Shown piece after piece: positions 1-7,840 of a stretch of DNA of 64,000 nucleotides. Under the pieces are notes generated by a model, which saw nothing but the letters and a program-made list of their open reading frames with translations, was not told where the DNA came from and ran no database searches. The stretch's first letter is position 1. Each line of letters starts with the position of its first letter. The position numbers and the translations under genes were made by a program. This stretch comes from UBA6107 sp964533735 (GTDB taxonomy: Bacteria > Chloroflexota > Anaerolineae > Anaerolineales > Anaerolineaceae): the NCBI GenBank assembly GCA_964533735.1, contig CAZHMD010000013.1, positions 1-64,000 on the forward strand, read 5' to 3'.

Positions 1-1
1 G

Positions 2-232
2 AACGATCCCCTCGAGCAGGAAGCGCGCTTTGAGGAAATGGGGCGGGATTACAAGGCTGAGGATGAGGAACGCCACCCGATGGACGAGGACTACCTGCGC
101 GCCATGTCTTACGGAATGCCGCCGCAGGGAGGGTTCGGCATGGGGGTGGACCGGCTGACGATGATCCTCACCGACCGGCGTACCATCCGCGAGGTGCTGC
201 TCTTCCCGCATCTGCGAAACATAAGCGAATAG
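2..232 (+). CDS. lysS: Lysine--tRNA ligase (class II), C-terminal fragment
   Basis: Only the last 76 codons are inside the window; the gene is cut by the left edge and its start is not visible. Class II lysyl-tRNA synthetase charges tRNA-Lys in the cytoplasm. The fragment has the C-terminal signature of the catalytic core: an NDPLEQ..RF block, the acidic MDEDYLRAMSYGMPP segment, and motif 3 (GFGMGVDRLTM) with its conserved arginine, followed by the usual ending LLFPHLR. Motif 3 binds ATP in this family. The reading frame is open from base 2. Identification is firm; whether the rest of the gene is intact cannot be judged. Confidence 0.95.
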   Translation, partial: NDPLEQEARFEEMGRDYKAEDEERHPMDEDYLRAMSYGMPPQGGFGMGVDRLTMILTDRRTIREVLLFPHLRNISE

Positions 233-238
233 AAAATA

Positions 239-277
239 AAAAACCCCGGAGCCTGCAAGATTCCGGGGTTTTGTTTT
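239..277. terminator. Bidirectional intrinsic terminator between lysS and the UPF0316 gene
   Basis: A GC-rich inverted repeat (AAACCCCGGA and TCCGGGGTTT, about 11-nt loop) is flanked by A and T runs on both sides, so it can terminate lysS on the plus strand and the convergent gene on the minus strand. Confidence 0.85.
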
Positions 278-281
278 AGAG

Positions 282-809
282 TTAGGAGCGCCAGAAACCG
301 CGGCGCACCGGGCGCACATCCTCAGCGGTGATGAAGGCCTGCGGGTCAGCCTCAAGCGCGATGGTCTCGATGTTAGGCACATCCTTGCGCAGCACCGAGG
401 CATGCAGCTCAAAAACGGTGCCGTTCTTGCCGTGCCCGGCGATCTCTGTGACGGCGTAACCGGAGGAGCGCAGTTTTTCAGCGATGGAGACGCCGCGGTT
501 GGAGCTGATGATGGTAACCAGGATGTGACCGATGGCCAGGCGCTGCTCGATGAGCATGCCTACCAGGTTGCCGGTGGCAAAGCCGGTGGCATAACCGATA
601 ACGTTGAGAATGTTATCCAACTCTGTTAACACGGAACTGATAGCCACGACGAAGATCAACGACTGAAAGAAACCCAGAATCCAGACGATGAGCTTCTTTC
701 CGCGTACCACGAAGAGAACGCGAATGGTATCGAGGGCCATGTCGCCGACCCTGAGGACAAAAATCAGGAGGGCAAATAACCAGGCGTGCGGATCTTGTAA
801 GTATTCCAT
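282..809 (-). CDS. UPF0316/DUF2179-type membrane protein
   Basis: A 175-residue protein with three hydrophobic segments in its first 85 residues, then a cytoplasmic tail. The tail (about residues 95-165, with SSNRGVSIAEKLRSSGYAVTEIAGHGKNG) is the small alpha/beta DUF2179 fold that also ends YitT-family proteins; the length and arrangement fit UPF0316. The molecular function of the family is not established. The ATG follows an AGGA Shine-Dalgarno with short spacing. It lies 18 bp after glgP on the same strand and is probably co-transcribed. Nothing suggests that it takes part in glycogen metabolism. Confidence 0.85.
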   Translation of the reverse strand: MEYLQDPHAWLFALLIFVLRVGDMALDTIRVLFVVRGKKLIVWILGFFQSLIFVVAISSVLTELDNILNVIGYATGFATGNLVGMLIEQRLAIGHILVTIISSNRGVSIAEKLRSSGYAVTEIAGHGKNGTVFELHASVLRKDVPNIETIALEADPQAFITAEDVRPVRRGFWRS

Positions 810-827
810 TTATTCCTGCCTTAATCC

Positions 828-2984
828 CTATTTGGAGCGCTTTCCTTCGATGGCGGGAAGGTAGTAGTCGGTCATGTATTCCTTAAGCATGCGGCGCAGG
901 CTGAACTGCGGGGTTAAAGTTCGCAGGTCTTCCTTGACCATCTTGATCCAGCCAAGCGGGATCTTGTTGATGTCGCGTTCGTAGAACAGGGGGATGAGCT
1001 GTTTCTCGAGTGTCTCATAAATACTCTGGGCATCCGCGGCGTCCTGGGCTTCGTAATCAGCAAATTCAGTTTCAGAACCAATTGCCCAGCCATTTTTGCC
1101 GTTGTAGCCTTCACGCCACCAGCCATCGAGAACACTGAAATTTAAGGCGCCGTTGGCTGCAGCCTTCATCCCGGAGGTACCGGAGGCTTCGTTGGGGCGG
1201 CGCGGAGTATTCATCCACACATCCACCCCCTGGACGAGGTAGCGCGCCAGGTTGATATCGTAATCCTCAAGGAAAATCAGGCGGCCGCCGGAACGAGTGT
1301 CTTTTACCGCGCGGTAAACCTGCTGGATGAGCAGTTTTCCGGGTTCGTCAGCGGGGTGCGCCTTGCCGGCAAAGATGATCTGCACCGGCATGTGGGGATT
1401 GTTGATCAATCGCATCAGGCGGTCAAAATCGCGGAACATCAAATTGGCGCGCTTGTAAGTGGCAAAGCGGCGGGCGAATCCGATGGTGAGTGAGTAGGGT
1501 TCGAGGAAAACACCCCCAGCCAGCACCTGGGCAGGGGTAAAGGTACCGTTCTGCCACTGCTGACGGGTGCGCTCATTGGCGTAATTCACCAGTTTATTCT
1601 TGAGGTGGCGGCGTACCGCCCACAATTCCTCATCCGGGATGGCGGCTACTTTTTCCCACATGGCGGGGTCATCCAGGCGGTCAAGCCAGTCGGCACCTAA
1701 ATATTTCTCGTAGAGCACGCTCATGCGGCGGGCAATCCAGGTGCGGGTGTGCACCCCATTAGTCACATAACCGATGGGTACATTTTCCACCTTTTTGCCG
1801 GGGTAAAGAAAACTCCACATGCGGCGTGAAACGCTGCCGTGCAATTCGGAAACAGCATTGGCGCGCTCCGAAAGTTTGAGCGCTAACACAGGCATAACGA
1901 ACATGTCACCCCACGGCTGGTTTTGCCTGCCAAGGTCAATGAATTCGTCGCGGGTCAAGCCTAACTCCGCAAAAACCTGGCTGAAATACTTATCAATCAT
2001 CCACACGGGGAACTGGTCGTTGCCGGCTGGCACCGGGGTGTGGGTGGTGAAGATATTGTTTAAGCGCACAATCTCTTTTGCCCTGGTGTAACTTTGCCCC
2101 GCCTTCACCAGCTGGCGCAGGCGCTCAACCGCCAGAAAGGCAGAATGACCCTCATTCATATGCCAGGCGGAAGGGGTGATGCCGAGCAGCGCCAGCGCGC
2201 GAGCGCCGCCCACTCCCAAAAGCACCTCCTGGGAAATTCGAACTTCAAGGTCGCTGCTGTAAAGTTTCTCAGTCAGCAGGCGGTCCATGGGATCATTTTG
2301 TTCCAGGTTGGAATCCAGGAGGTAGAGGTGAACGCGCCCGACCTCAAGCTCCCAAACGCGCGCGGTCACCTGGCGGCCGGGAAGATCAACACTGACCGTG
2401 AGCGGCTGGTGGTTCTCGTCGTACAGGGCAACCAGCGGGAGTTCGTTGTAATCGATCAATGCGGAACGGGTTTCCTGCCAGCCATCTTCGCTGAGGTGCT
2501 GGACGAAGTAACCCTGGTTGTAGACGAATCCAATTCCCGTCAGGGGCATGCCGAGGTCAGAAGCTTCCTTGAGGTGGTCACCGGAAAGGATGCCGAGCCC
2601 CCCGGCGTAAACCGGCAGGGATTCGTGCAAGCCAAATTCAAAGGAAAAATAAGCGATGTGCTTGTCGAGCAGCTTGGGGTAGGTAACCGCAAACCAGGTG
2701 TCCTTGCGCGAAAGGTAGGCATCCAGTTCGGCGATGGCTTTATCGTAAAACTCAAGGTAAGAGGGTTGATCGATGGCGGCGTTGAGGCGGGTGCGGTCCA
2801 CGCGGCGTAAAAAAGCCACCGGATTGTGACTGACCGCGTCCCACAGCAGCGGATCGATGTATTGGAACAGGCGCTGACCGCTGGGATTCCAGCACCACCA
2901 TAAGTTGTGGGCTAAGCGGCTGAGCCCCTGTACGCGCCTGGGAAGACTAAAAGAGTTGGGATATTCACGGATAATGGTTGTCAT
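828..2984 (-). CDS. glgP: Alpha-glucan phosphorylase (GT35, short DUF3417 type)
   Basis: Cytoplasmic pyridoxal-phosphate enzyme releasing glucose 1-phosphate from glycogen or maltodextrin with inorganic phosphate. At 718 residues it is the shorter bacterial type that starts with a DUF3417 domain (about residues 10-120, LPRRVQGLSRLAHNLWWCWNP), unlike the roughly 800-residue E. coli GlgP. The PLP-binding lysine lies in EASGTSGMKAAANG (about Lys607); HMNEGHSAFL and FARRFATYKRA are also typical. An AGAGAG Shine-Dalgarno precedes the ATG. The GH1 glucosidase upstream on the same strand suggests a saccharide-use neighbourhood. A 140-bp leader with its own promoter separates the gene from the SCP2 gene. 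Confidence 0.95.
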   Translation of the reverse strand: MTTIIREYPNSFSLPRRVQGLSRLAHNLWWCWNPSGQRLFQYIDPLLWDAVSHNPVAFLRRVDRTRLNAAIDQPSYLEFYDKAIAELDAYLSRKDTWFAVTYPKLLDKHIAYFSFEFGLHESLPVYAGGLGILSGDHLKEASDLGMPLTGIGFVYNQGYFVQHLSEDGWQETRSALIDYNELPLVALYDENHQPLTVSVDLPGRQVTARVWELEVGRVHLYLLDSNLEQNDPMDRLLTEKLYSSDLEVRISQEVLLGVGGARALALLGITPSAWHMNEGHSAFLAVERLRQLVKAGQSYTRAKEIVRLNNIFTTHTPVPAGNDQFPVWMIDKYFSQVFAELGLTRDEFIDLGRQNQPWGDMFVMPVLALKLSERANAVSELHGSVSRRMWSFLYPGKKVENVPIGYVTNGVHTRTWIARRMSVLYEKYLGADWLDRLDDPAMWEKVAAIPDEELWAVRRHLKNKLVNYANERTRQQWQNGTFTPAQVLAGGVFLEPYSLTIGFARRFATYKRANLMFRDFDRLMRLINNPHMPVQIIFAGKAHPADEPGKLLIQQVYRAVKDTRSGGRLIFLEDYDINLARYLVQGVDVWMNTPRRPNEASGTSGMKAAANGALNFSVLDGWWREGYNGKNGWAIGSETEFADYEAQDAADAQSIYETLEKQLIPLFYERDINKIPLGWIKMVKEDLRTLTPQFSLRRMLKEYMTDYYLPAIEGKRSK

Positions 2985-3128
2985 AAATCTCTCTTTGAAG
3001 CAAAGATGACTTGTAGTTTAGTGACACATTTCGCCCTTGGACAGAAGGATGATATTCAGCTGTGGTGTCCAGGGGATAATGTCGAGCGGAATTATATCAG
3101 AAAACGCCCGACAACAACTTGAGCACAA
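2985..3128 (-). promoter_or_regulatory. glgP promoter and structured leader
   Basis: On the minus strand a perfect TATAAT (complement of 3091-3096) lies about 107 nt before the glgP start, with a TTGTTG-like -35 about 15 nt upstream. The predicted leader contains an imperfect 10-bp hairpin (arms at 3034-3043 and 3066-3075, one mismatch). No U-run follows the stem, so it is not a terminator. Confidence 0.5.
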
Positions 3129-3527
3129 TTAATACTCGCAGGGGATCTCGGATAGGATCTTATTGAAGCGATCGACTATTGGCGTGAGAATTAACGCCTT
3201 TATCATATTGCCGCTCAGACGAAGCTTGCCGTTCAACAGGGCAGCACGCGAACCCAGCTGCGCGCGGGTGAGTTTGGCGAAAGTCTCGTAATCTCCGCTG
3301 ATAACAAACTCCGCCTGCGGCAGGGGGGCTTCTTTCACGGAAATTTCAGTGAAGACGCCCTTTTCGATCCTAAAATAAAGAGCGCGGTCTTTACCGTCCG
3401 GGCAGTGGTGGTACAAGGTGAGCATGGAGGAGGTGAGGAATTTCATCTCCACTGCGCTGAGCTGTTCGCGCAGGCGTTTGTTGGCTTCGGCTGTCCAATC
3501 AGGGCTGAGGTATTTGGTGGCTGCCAT
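3129..3527 (-). CDS. SCP2 sterol-binding domain protein
   Basis: A 132-residue single-domain protein with no signal peptide or membrane segment. The order of the pattern, RALYFRIEKGVF, then AEFVISGDYETFAKL, then LLNGKLRLSGNMIKAL, matches the SCP2 fold, which forms a hydrophobic tunnel for lipids or acyl chains. Bacterial stand-alone SCP2 proteins mostly lack a defined substrate, so a general lipid-binding role is all that can be said. The ATG is preceded by AGGAGAG with good spacing. It lies 41 bp downstream of the glucosidase gene on the same strand. Confidence 0.8.
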   Translation of the reverse strand: MAATKYLSPDWTAEANKRLREQLSAVEMKFLTSSMLTLYHHCPDGKDRALYFRIEKGVFTEISVKEAPLPQAEFVISGDYETFAKLTRAQLGSRAALLNGKLRLSGNMIKALILTPIVDRFNKILSEIPCEY

Positions 3528-3568
3528 CGGACTCTCCTGGTGAAAATGATCGTGGAAAGAGGATTTCT

Positions 3569-4900
3569 TTATTGCGAGGGGAACAAGGTGTCAAAAATTT
3601 CCGGCACTTGTTTGCGCACCATCTCGCTGTCGATGGCGTTCTCCTTACAGATGGATTCGTACACGTCCACACTCTTGCGCCGGGTGCGTTCCTGGGTATC
3701 CACATCCAGCCCCCACAAGCCAAAGCGCTGTGTCCAGCCGCGCTCCCACTCGAAGTTGTCCACCAGCGACCAGTGGAAGTAACCCTTGACGCGCCAGTTA
3801 AAGTTGGCGGCGCGCCAAACCTGATGCAGATGCTCCACCAGATAACGCGGACGCATGGTGTCGAGGTGGTCTTCCACACCGTTCTCGGTGACGATGATGG
3901 GCAGGTCAAACTTATGCGCCCACTTGAAGCCGTCCCACATGCCGGCGGGTACATTGGCAATAAACCCGGTCGGGCTGATGAGGGCGTCTTTGGGATAATA
4001 GCGCCTGCCGAACATCTCGGCGGCTTTGGTGATGTCAAACGCTACAATGTCGCGGGAGTAATAATTCAGACCGATGAAGTCCTGGGTTCCGGCTACTTCA
4101 GGCAGGGTAATCTTTTTGAATACCAGGTTGAGTTTGCCGGTGGCGAGCGCATCATTGAAGGCGCGGTTGAAGAGCTGATCCTGGATGCGCGCCGGAAGTT
4201 TGTCGAAAGGCGACCAGGAATGCGCGGGAACCAGGCTGCGGTAATTGGTGGCAACGCCCACCTGGGCTTCGGGCTGCAGTTCGTGCAGCACGCGGTAGGC
4301 GGCGGCATGCCCGCGCAGGACATTAACGGTCACCCTGGCAGCCAGTTTCAAATCTCTCTTACCCGGCGGAAAACCGCCATCCACCCAGCCGCTCATGATG
4401 AACACATTGGGTTCATTTATTGTGATCCACAAGCTCGTGTACTCCTTGAGGGCAGTGACTACGCGGCGCACATAGCGCGCGAACAAGGCAGGAGTCTCTT
4501 CGCTTTCCCAGCCGCCCTGGTCCACCAGCCACAACGGGTCTGTGAAGTGATGCAGGGTGACCATGGGGGTCATCTTATGGTCAACCATCCAGCGCATGAT
4601 TTCCACATACTTGTCGAAGGCTTTGTCATCCCAGGTGTTGGCCGACGGCTGGATGCGGCTCCACTCAATGGATAAGCGGTGGGCGTTCTGCCCGCTTTCA
4701 AGGGCGCGCTTCAGATCTTCCTTCCAGCGCCCGCCCCACCAGTCGCACGCCAGGCCGGAGCGCTGACCTGCGACAATCTTGCCGGGTGTATCTTCCCAGC
4801 GGGACCAGTTGTTATTGGTATTGCCGCCCTCCACCTGGTGGGAGGCGGTGGCGGATCCCCACAGGAATCCGCGCGGAAAGGTGAACCTGGCTTGCGGCAT
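3569..4900 (-). CDS. bglA: Beta-glucosidase, glycoside hydrolase family 1
   Basis: A 443-residue GH1 enzyme, the usual length for the family. It hydrolyses beta-linked glucosides, galactosides or related sugars in the cytoplasm with retention of configuration. It begins with the family signature FPRGFLWGSATASHQVEGG. The acid/base glutamate is in TINEPNVF (Glu163) and the nucleophile in IVTENGVED (Glu339); both are present. An AAGGAG site lies six bases before the ATG. No transporter or regulator for a beta-glucoside lies next to it, so the natural substrate is unknown. A 367-codon antisense reading frame overlaps it and looks like a by-product of its codon bias. Confidence 0.93.
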   Translation of the reverse strand: MPQARFTFPRGFLWGSATASHQVEGGNTNNNWSRWEDTPGKIVAGQRSGLACDWWGGRWKEDLKRALESGQNAHRLSIEWSRIQPSANTWDDKAFDKYVEIMRWMVDHKMTPMVTLHHFTDPLWLVDQGGWESEETPALFARYVRRVVTALKEYTSLWITINEPNVFIMSGWVDGGFPPGKRDLKLAARVTVNVLRGHAAAYRVLHELQPEAQVGVATNYRSLVPAHSWSPFDKLPARIQDQLFNRAFNDALATGKLNLVFKKITLPEVAGTQDFIGLNYYSRDIVAFDITKAAEMFGRRYYPKDALISPTGFIANVPAGMWDGFKWAHKFDLPIIVTENGVEDHLDTMRPRYLVEHLHQVWRAANFNWRVKGYFHWSLVDNFEWERGWTQRFGLWGLDVDTQERTRRKSVDVYESICKENAIDSEMVRKQVPEIFDTLFPSQ

Positions 4901-4942
4901 GCGCTGCTCCTTGTTTCAATTCTTCTGTTAATTATACGCTGA

Positions 4943-4976
4943 ACAAAAAGAGGCTCTGGATCTCTCCAAAGCCTCT
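4943..4976 (-). terminator. Terminator of the degV-like gene
   Basis: Read on the minus strand, AGAGGCT pairs with AGCCTCT and is followed by TTTTTG. It sits 20 nt past the stop codon of the DegV gene and upstream of the glucosidase start. Confidence 0.75.
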
Positions 4977-4995
4977 GGTGATGGCATGGGGGAAT

Positions 4996-5844
4996 TTACA
5001 TGCCAGCCATATAAGCGATACTCAAGGTACCCGGACCAACATGAGAGCCGACCACCGGGCTGACGTAACTGAGAATACCCTCGACCGCGTTGAACTTCTT
5101 GACCGTGTATTCCAGCAGTTCCCGGGCTTCTTTCTCCGCCAGGGCATGGAAGACGGAGATGCGCACGGGGGTACGTCCGGCAATATCCTTTTCCACCAGG
5201 TCAACCATGGCAGCCACCGCCTTGCTCATGGAGATGACACTCTTGACGGCTTCGATCTTGCCATCACGAATCTCGAGGACGGGTTTGATACGCAGAGCCG
5301 TGCCTACAAAGCGCTTGGCACCGCCGATGCGTCCGCCGGCGTGCAGATATTTCAAGGTATCCACCACAAAGTAGACGCCGATATGGGAATAGGATTCAAC
5401 GGCAACTTTTTTGCATTCCTGCAGGCTGGCGCCATCAGCAGCCGCGCGGGCAGCCGCCAGCACCATGAAGCCTAAAGCCATTGAGACCAGTTTTGTGTCG
5501 AGGATCTCGATGGGGGCGTCCTTGTACAACTCTTTTGCCTGGATGGCGGAGTTGATCGAGCCGGAGATGCCTGAGCTGATGGGGAGGACAAGGATCTCTC
5601 TGCCTTCAGCCAGTAACTTCTTGTACACTTCGGAATAATCGTGCACCGTAGACTGGCTGGTGGTGGGCAGTGTTTCGCTTTTGGCGAGGCGCGCGTAAAA
5701 CTCATCCGGCTTGATGTCGATACCGTCCCGGTACGTTTTCCCGTCCCAGTTGACTGACAGGGTAACCACAGAGATCTCAAGGGAATCCAGCAGTTCCTGG
5801 GGAAGGTATGCGGTTGAATCGGTGACTATGGTAACTTTTTTCAT
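4996..5844 (-). CDS. DegV family fatty-acid-binding protein
   Basis: About 282 residues, the normal length for DegV proteins. The start VTIVTDSTAYLP, the region TSQSTVHDYSEVY, the SGISGS loop and the late HVGPGTLSIAYM are the family hallmarks. DegV/FakB proteins bind a fatty acid in a deep pocket; FakB types hand it to the kinase FakA for phosphorylation, but no fakA is in this window. The ATG chosen has a GAGGAG site seven bases upstream; the longer TTG-initiated form adds only six residues and would put that site inside the coding region. It is divergent from tatC. Confidence 0.9.
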   Translation of the reverse strand: MKKVTIVTDSTAYLPQELLDSLEISVVTLSVNWDGKTYRDGIDIKPDEFYARLAKSETLPTTSQSTVHDYSEVYKKLLAEGREILVLPISSGISGSINSAIQAKELYKDAPIEILDTKLVSMALGFMVLAAARAAADGASLQECKKVAVESYSHIGVYFVVDTLKYLHAGGRIGGAKRFVGTALRIKPVLEIRDGKIEAVKSVISMSKAVAAMVDLVEKDIAGRTPVRISVFHALAEKEARELLEYTVKKFNAVEGILSYVSPVVGSHVGPGTLSIAYMAGM

Positions 5845-5969
5845 TTCCACACTCCTCATCAAAATAACTTCTAAAGTATAACAATCCTTATCTCTTAATT
5901 AATAGGTAATTTGTCATAATTCTCGGGGTTCCGCAAAAAAAACAAACTTTCTCATGCGTGATGAACGCA

Positions 5970-6005
5970 TGCTGAACACCCGGAATGAAAGTTATAATAC
6001 ATCTC
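5970..6005 (+). promoter_or_regulatory. tatC promoter
   Basis: A perfect TATAAT lies at 5993-5998; the -35 region is weak (TGAACA at 5973-5978 is too close). Transcription would start near 6005, which rules out an ATG at 5954 for tatC and supports the downstream starts. Confidence 0.55.
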
Positions 6006-6025
6006 AACGAAATGGATGGTTGGAT

Positions 6026-6778
6026 ATGAAAGCGGCTGCAAGTGAAAAAGGAAATATGAGCGTGCTGGGGCACTTCACCGAACTGCGCAAGCGGCTCCTG
6101 GTGGTGATTGCGGCTCTCCTGGTGACCACCAGCGCCTCCTTCGCAATCAGCCAGAAATTGGCGGAATGGCTGGCGTTACCCATCGGCGGTCTGGATGCCA
6201 TGTCGGCCATCGAGGTAACCGAAAACGTTTCCGCGTTCATGCGCATCTCGCTGCTCTCAGGCCTGGTGCTGGCGATGCCGTTCATCGTTTACGAGGTGCT
6301 GGCGTTCATCATGCCGGGGTTGAAACCCCGCGAACGCAAATGGATCTGGCTGGTGATCCCGACAGCGACGCTCTTTTTTGCCGGCGGGGTGGCTTTTGCC
6401 TATTTTGTGATGCTGCCGACGGCTTTACCCTTCCTGCTGAGTTTCATGGGGATCGAAACTTCCCCGCGACCGGGGAATTACTTTGGTTTTGTGCTAAACC
6501 TGATGTTCTGGGTGGGCGTCAGTTTTGAAATGCCGCTGGTGGTATTCGTGCTCGCGCGGTTGGGAATTGTTAATGTAAGAGGATTGCTCAAGCAGTGGCG
6601 CGTGGCGGTCATTGCCTCGGCTGTGCTCTCGGCGTTGATCACCCCCACACCAGACCCGGTCAACATGGGCTTGATGATGATCCCCCTGCTGGGGTTGTAC
6701 TTGCTGAGTATTTTGTTCGCGGTCTTTGCCGGCAGGCAGCGCACGAAAGCACAAGGAGAACGCCATGAAAGTGTTTAA
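6026..6778 (+). CDS. tatC: Sec-independent protein translocase TatC
   Basis: About 250 residues with six predicted membrane spans. TatC is the integral membrane receptor that recognises twin-arginine signal peptides on folded proteins. Family marks seen: N-terminal MSVLGHFTELRKRLL with the conserved glutamate, the FIVYEVLAFIMPGLKPRERK segment (split here only for length), and LITPTPDPVNMGLMMIPL before the last span. Two ATGs are possible, 6026 or 6056; both lie after the predicted transcription start and I cannot separate them by their ribosome-binding sites. The gene overlaps the next one by 14 bp, so they form one operon. Confidence 0.94.
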   Translation: MKAAASEKGNMSVLGHFTELRKRLLVVIAALLVTTSASFAISQKLAEWLALPIGGLDAMSAIEVTENVSAFMRISLLSGLVLAMPFIVYEVLAFIMPGLKPRERKWIWLVIPTATLFFAGGVAFAYFVMLPTALPFLLSFMGIETSPRPGNYFGFVLNLMFWVGVSFEMPLVVFVLARLGIVNVRGLLKQWRVAVIASAVLSALITPTPDPVNMGLMMIPLLGLYLLSILFAVFAGRQRTKAQGERHESV

Positions 6779-7154
6779 TATCGGTGTAGGCGAAATCCTC
6801 TTCATTATCATCCTGGCGGTGATCATTTTCGGACCCGAGAACCTGGTTAAATCCGCGCGCGAAATGGGCGCATTCCTGCGAAAAGTGACCAAGAGCCCCT
6901 ACTGGCAGGAAGTATGGGCTACCCGGCGCGACCTGGAGGAAATTCCAAGAATGCTCGCGAAGGAAGCCAACCTCAAGGAGACGCTGCGCGAACTCGAACT
7001 CGACACCAAGGGGGTTTCCAGCCAGGTGTCTGGCGCGGTGACCGACCTGATCAATGAAGTGGATGAAAAGAGTAAACCGCCTGAGGGGAAGGCACTGGAT
7101 GCCTCAGGTGAATCCTCAAACCCCCCTCCCCCGCGAGAGCCGCCGGCATGGTGA
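6765..7154 (+). CDS. tatB: Twin-arginine translocase TatA/TatB family subunit
   Basis: A 129-residue protein with the TatA/B plan: a short N-terminal membrane helix (GVGEILFIIILAVIIF), the hinge FGPENL, an amphipathic helix (VKSAREMGAFLRKV), then a long charged tail ending in a Pro-rich stretch. The length and long tail favour TatB over TatA, but the family split is not sharp. AAGGAG sits four to five bases before the ATG, inside the end of tatC, so translation is probably coupled. A separate TatA is not in the window. The gene order tatC then tatA/B is reversed from E. coli tatABC. Confidence 0.85.
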   Translation: MKVFNIGVGEILFIIILAVIIFGPENLVKSAREMGAFLRKVTKSPYWQEVWATRRDLEEIPRMLAKEANLKETLRELELDTKGVSSQVSGAVTDLINEVDEKSKPPEGKALDASGESSNPPPPREPPAW

Positions 7155-7242
7155 CGGGTTGAGACCGGTCAGCAATTAACGGCTGGTGGATTATAATTTT
7201 CAGCAGACAAAAGATTCAGGAGCCCTGTACCGGGGAGATGCA

Positions 7243-7569
7243 ATGCGAATAAAAATTTTAAGCGTTATTTCGATCCTACTCTTCAGCGTTTTGCTGGTGG
7301 GCTGCGGCGACAAAGACCCACTCCTGGGCACCTGGGAAGAACCTTCTTCCGGGATCATGTTCAATTTTATGGAGGATGGCAGCGTGGTCATCAGCCGCGG
7401 GGGACTATCCTATTCGACGGATTTTGAGAAACAAGAGCCTGACATCCTTTTATTCAAAGGCAGTACTGACGGTCAGACCCCTGAACAACGCATGACGTAC
7501 AAGGTCGAAGACGACCACCTGATCCTCTCCATCGAGGGCATCGATACCATCTTGAATCGCAAGAAGTAA
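7243..7569 (+). CDS. Small lipoprotein of unknown function
   Basis: 108 residues. A lipoprotein signal peptide ends in the lipobox LLVGC (Cys20), so it should be lipid-anchored outside the cytoplasm. The mature part contains LLGTWEEPSSGIMFNFMEDGSV, broken here by its own turn, a pattern seen in small lipocalin-like or DUF-type lipoproteins (GTW...F..DG). I do not recognise a named family. The ATG with GGGGAG upstream was preferred over an earlier in-frame start without a signal sequence. The next gene follows after nine bases. Confidence 0.7.
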   Translation: MRIKILSVISILLFSVLLVGCGDKDPLLGTWEEPSSGIMFNFMEDGSVVISRGGLSYSTDFEKQEPDILLFKGSTDGQTPEQRMTYKVEDDHLILSIEGIDTILNRKK

Positions 7570-7578
7570 GGGGCTAAC

Positions 7579-7734
7579 ATGCTGCCAGCTTCCGTCATAA
7601 TCGTTATTGCCTTGTTCAGCCTGGTTTTCCTGGCTGTAGCGGTCTATTTGATCGTTTTGAGTGTGCGCTTAAAACACCTGCGGGAAAAACTGGAAGAAAA
7701 TGACCTGAAGGGAATTGACGACCCCGATAAATGA
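7579..7734 (+). CDS. Single-span small membrane protein
   Basis: A 51-codon reading frame just after the lipoprotein gene. An AAGGGG site lies five bases before the ATG. Residues 5-29 form one hydrophobic helix, followed by a charged tail (LRLKHLREKLEENDLKG-like) that could form a short coiled coil, and a D-rich end. The ribosome-binding site, the position in an operon with the lipoprotein, and the terminator downstream support it as a real gene. Function unknown. Confidence 0.6.
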   Translation: MLPASVIIVIALFSLVFLAVAVYLIVLSVRLKHLREKLEENDLKGIDDPDK

Positions 7735-7761
7735 GACGAATGGCAAAATTCAACGTAAATT

Positions 7762-7788
7762 AACCGGAGAAATTCCGGTTTTTGTTTG
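7762..7788 (+). terminator. Intrinsic terminator
   Basis: AACCGGA-GAAA-TTCCGGTT followed by TTTGTTT closes the lipoprotein/small-membrane-protein unit. Confidence 0.85.
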
Positions 7789-7840
7789 GAACAAATTTTG
7801 AAATTAAAACGTCTATAGGGTTGATGAAAAGGAGTCGAAT

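Noticed and set aside
2094..2810. 238-codon open frame antisense to glgP
   Set aside because: Same reason: a shadow frame within a well-supported gene.
3572..4675. 367-codon open frame antisense to the beta-glucosidase gene
   Set aside because: It lies completely inside a gene with clear catalytic motifs, has no ribosome-binding site or recognisable domain, and is explained by the GC-rich codon bias of the real gene.
5954..6025. Longer TatC N-terminus
   Set aside because: The TATAAT box at 5993-5998 lies downstream of that ATG, so it would not be on the transcript.
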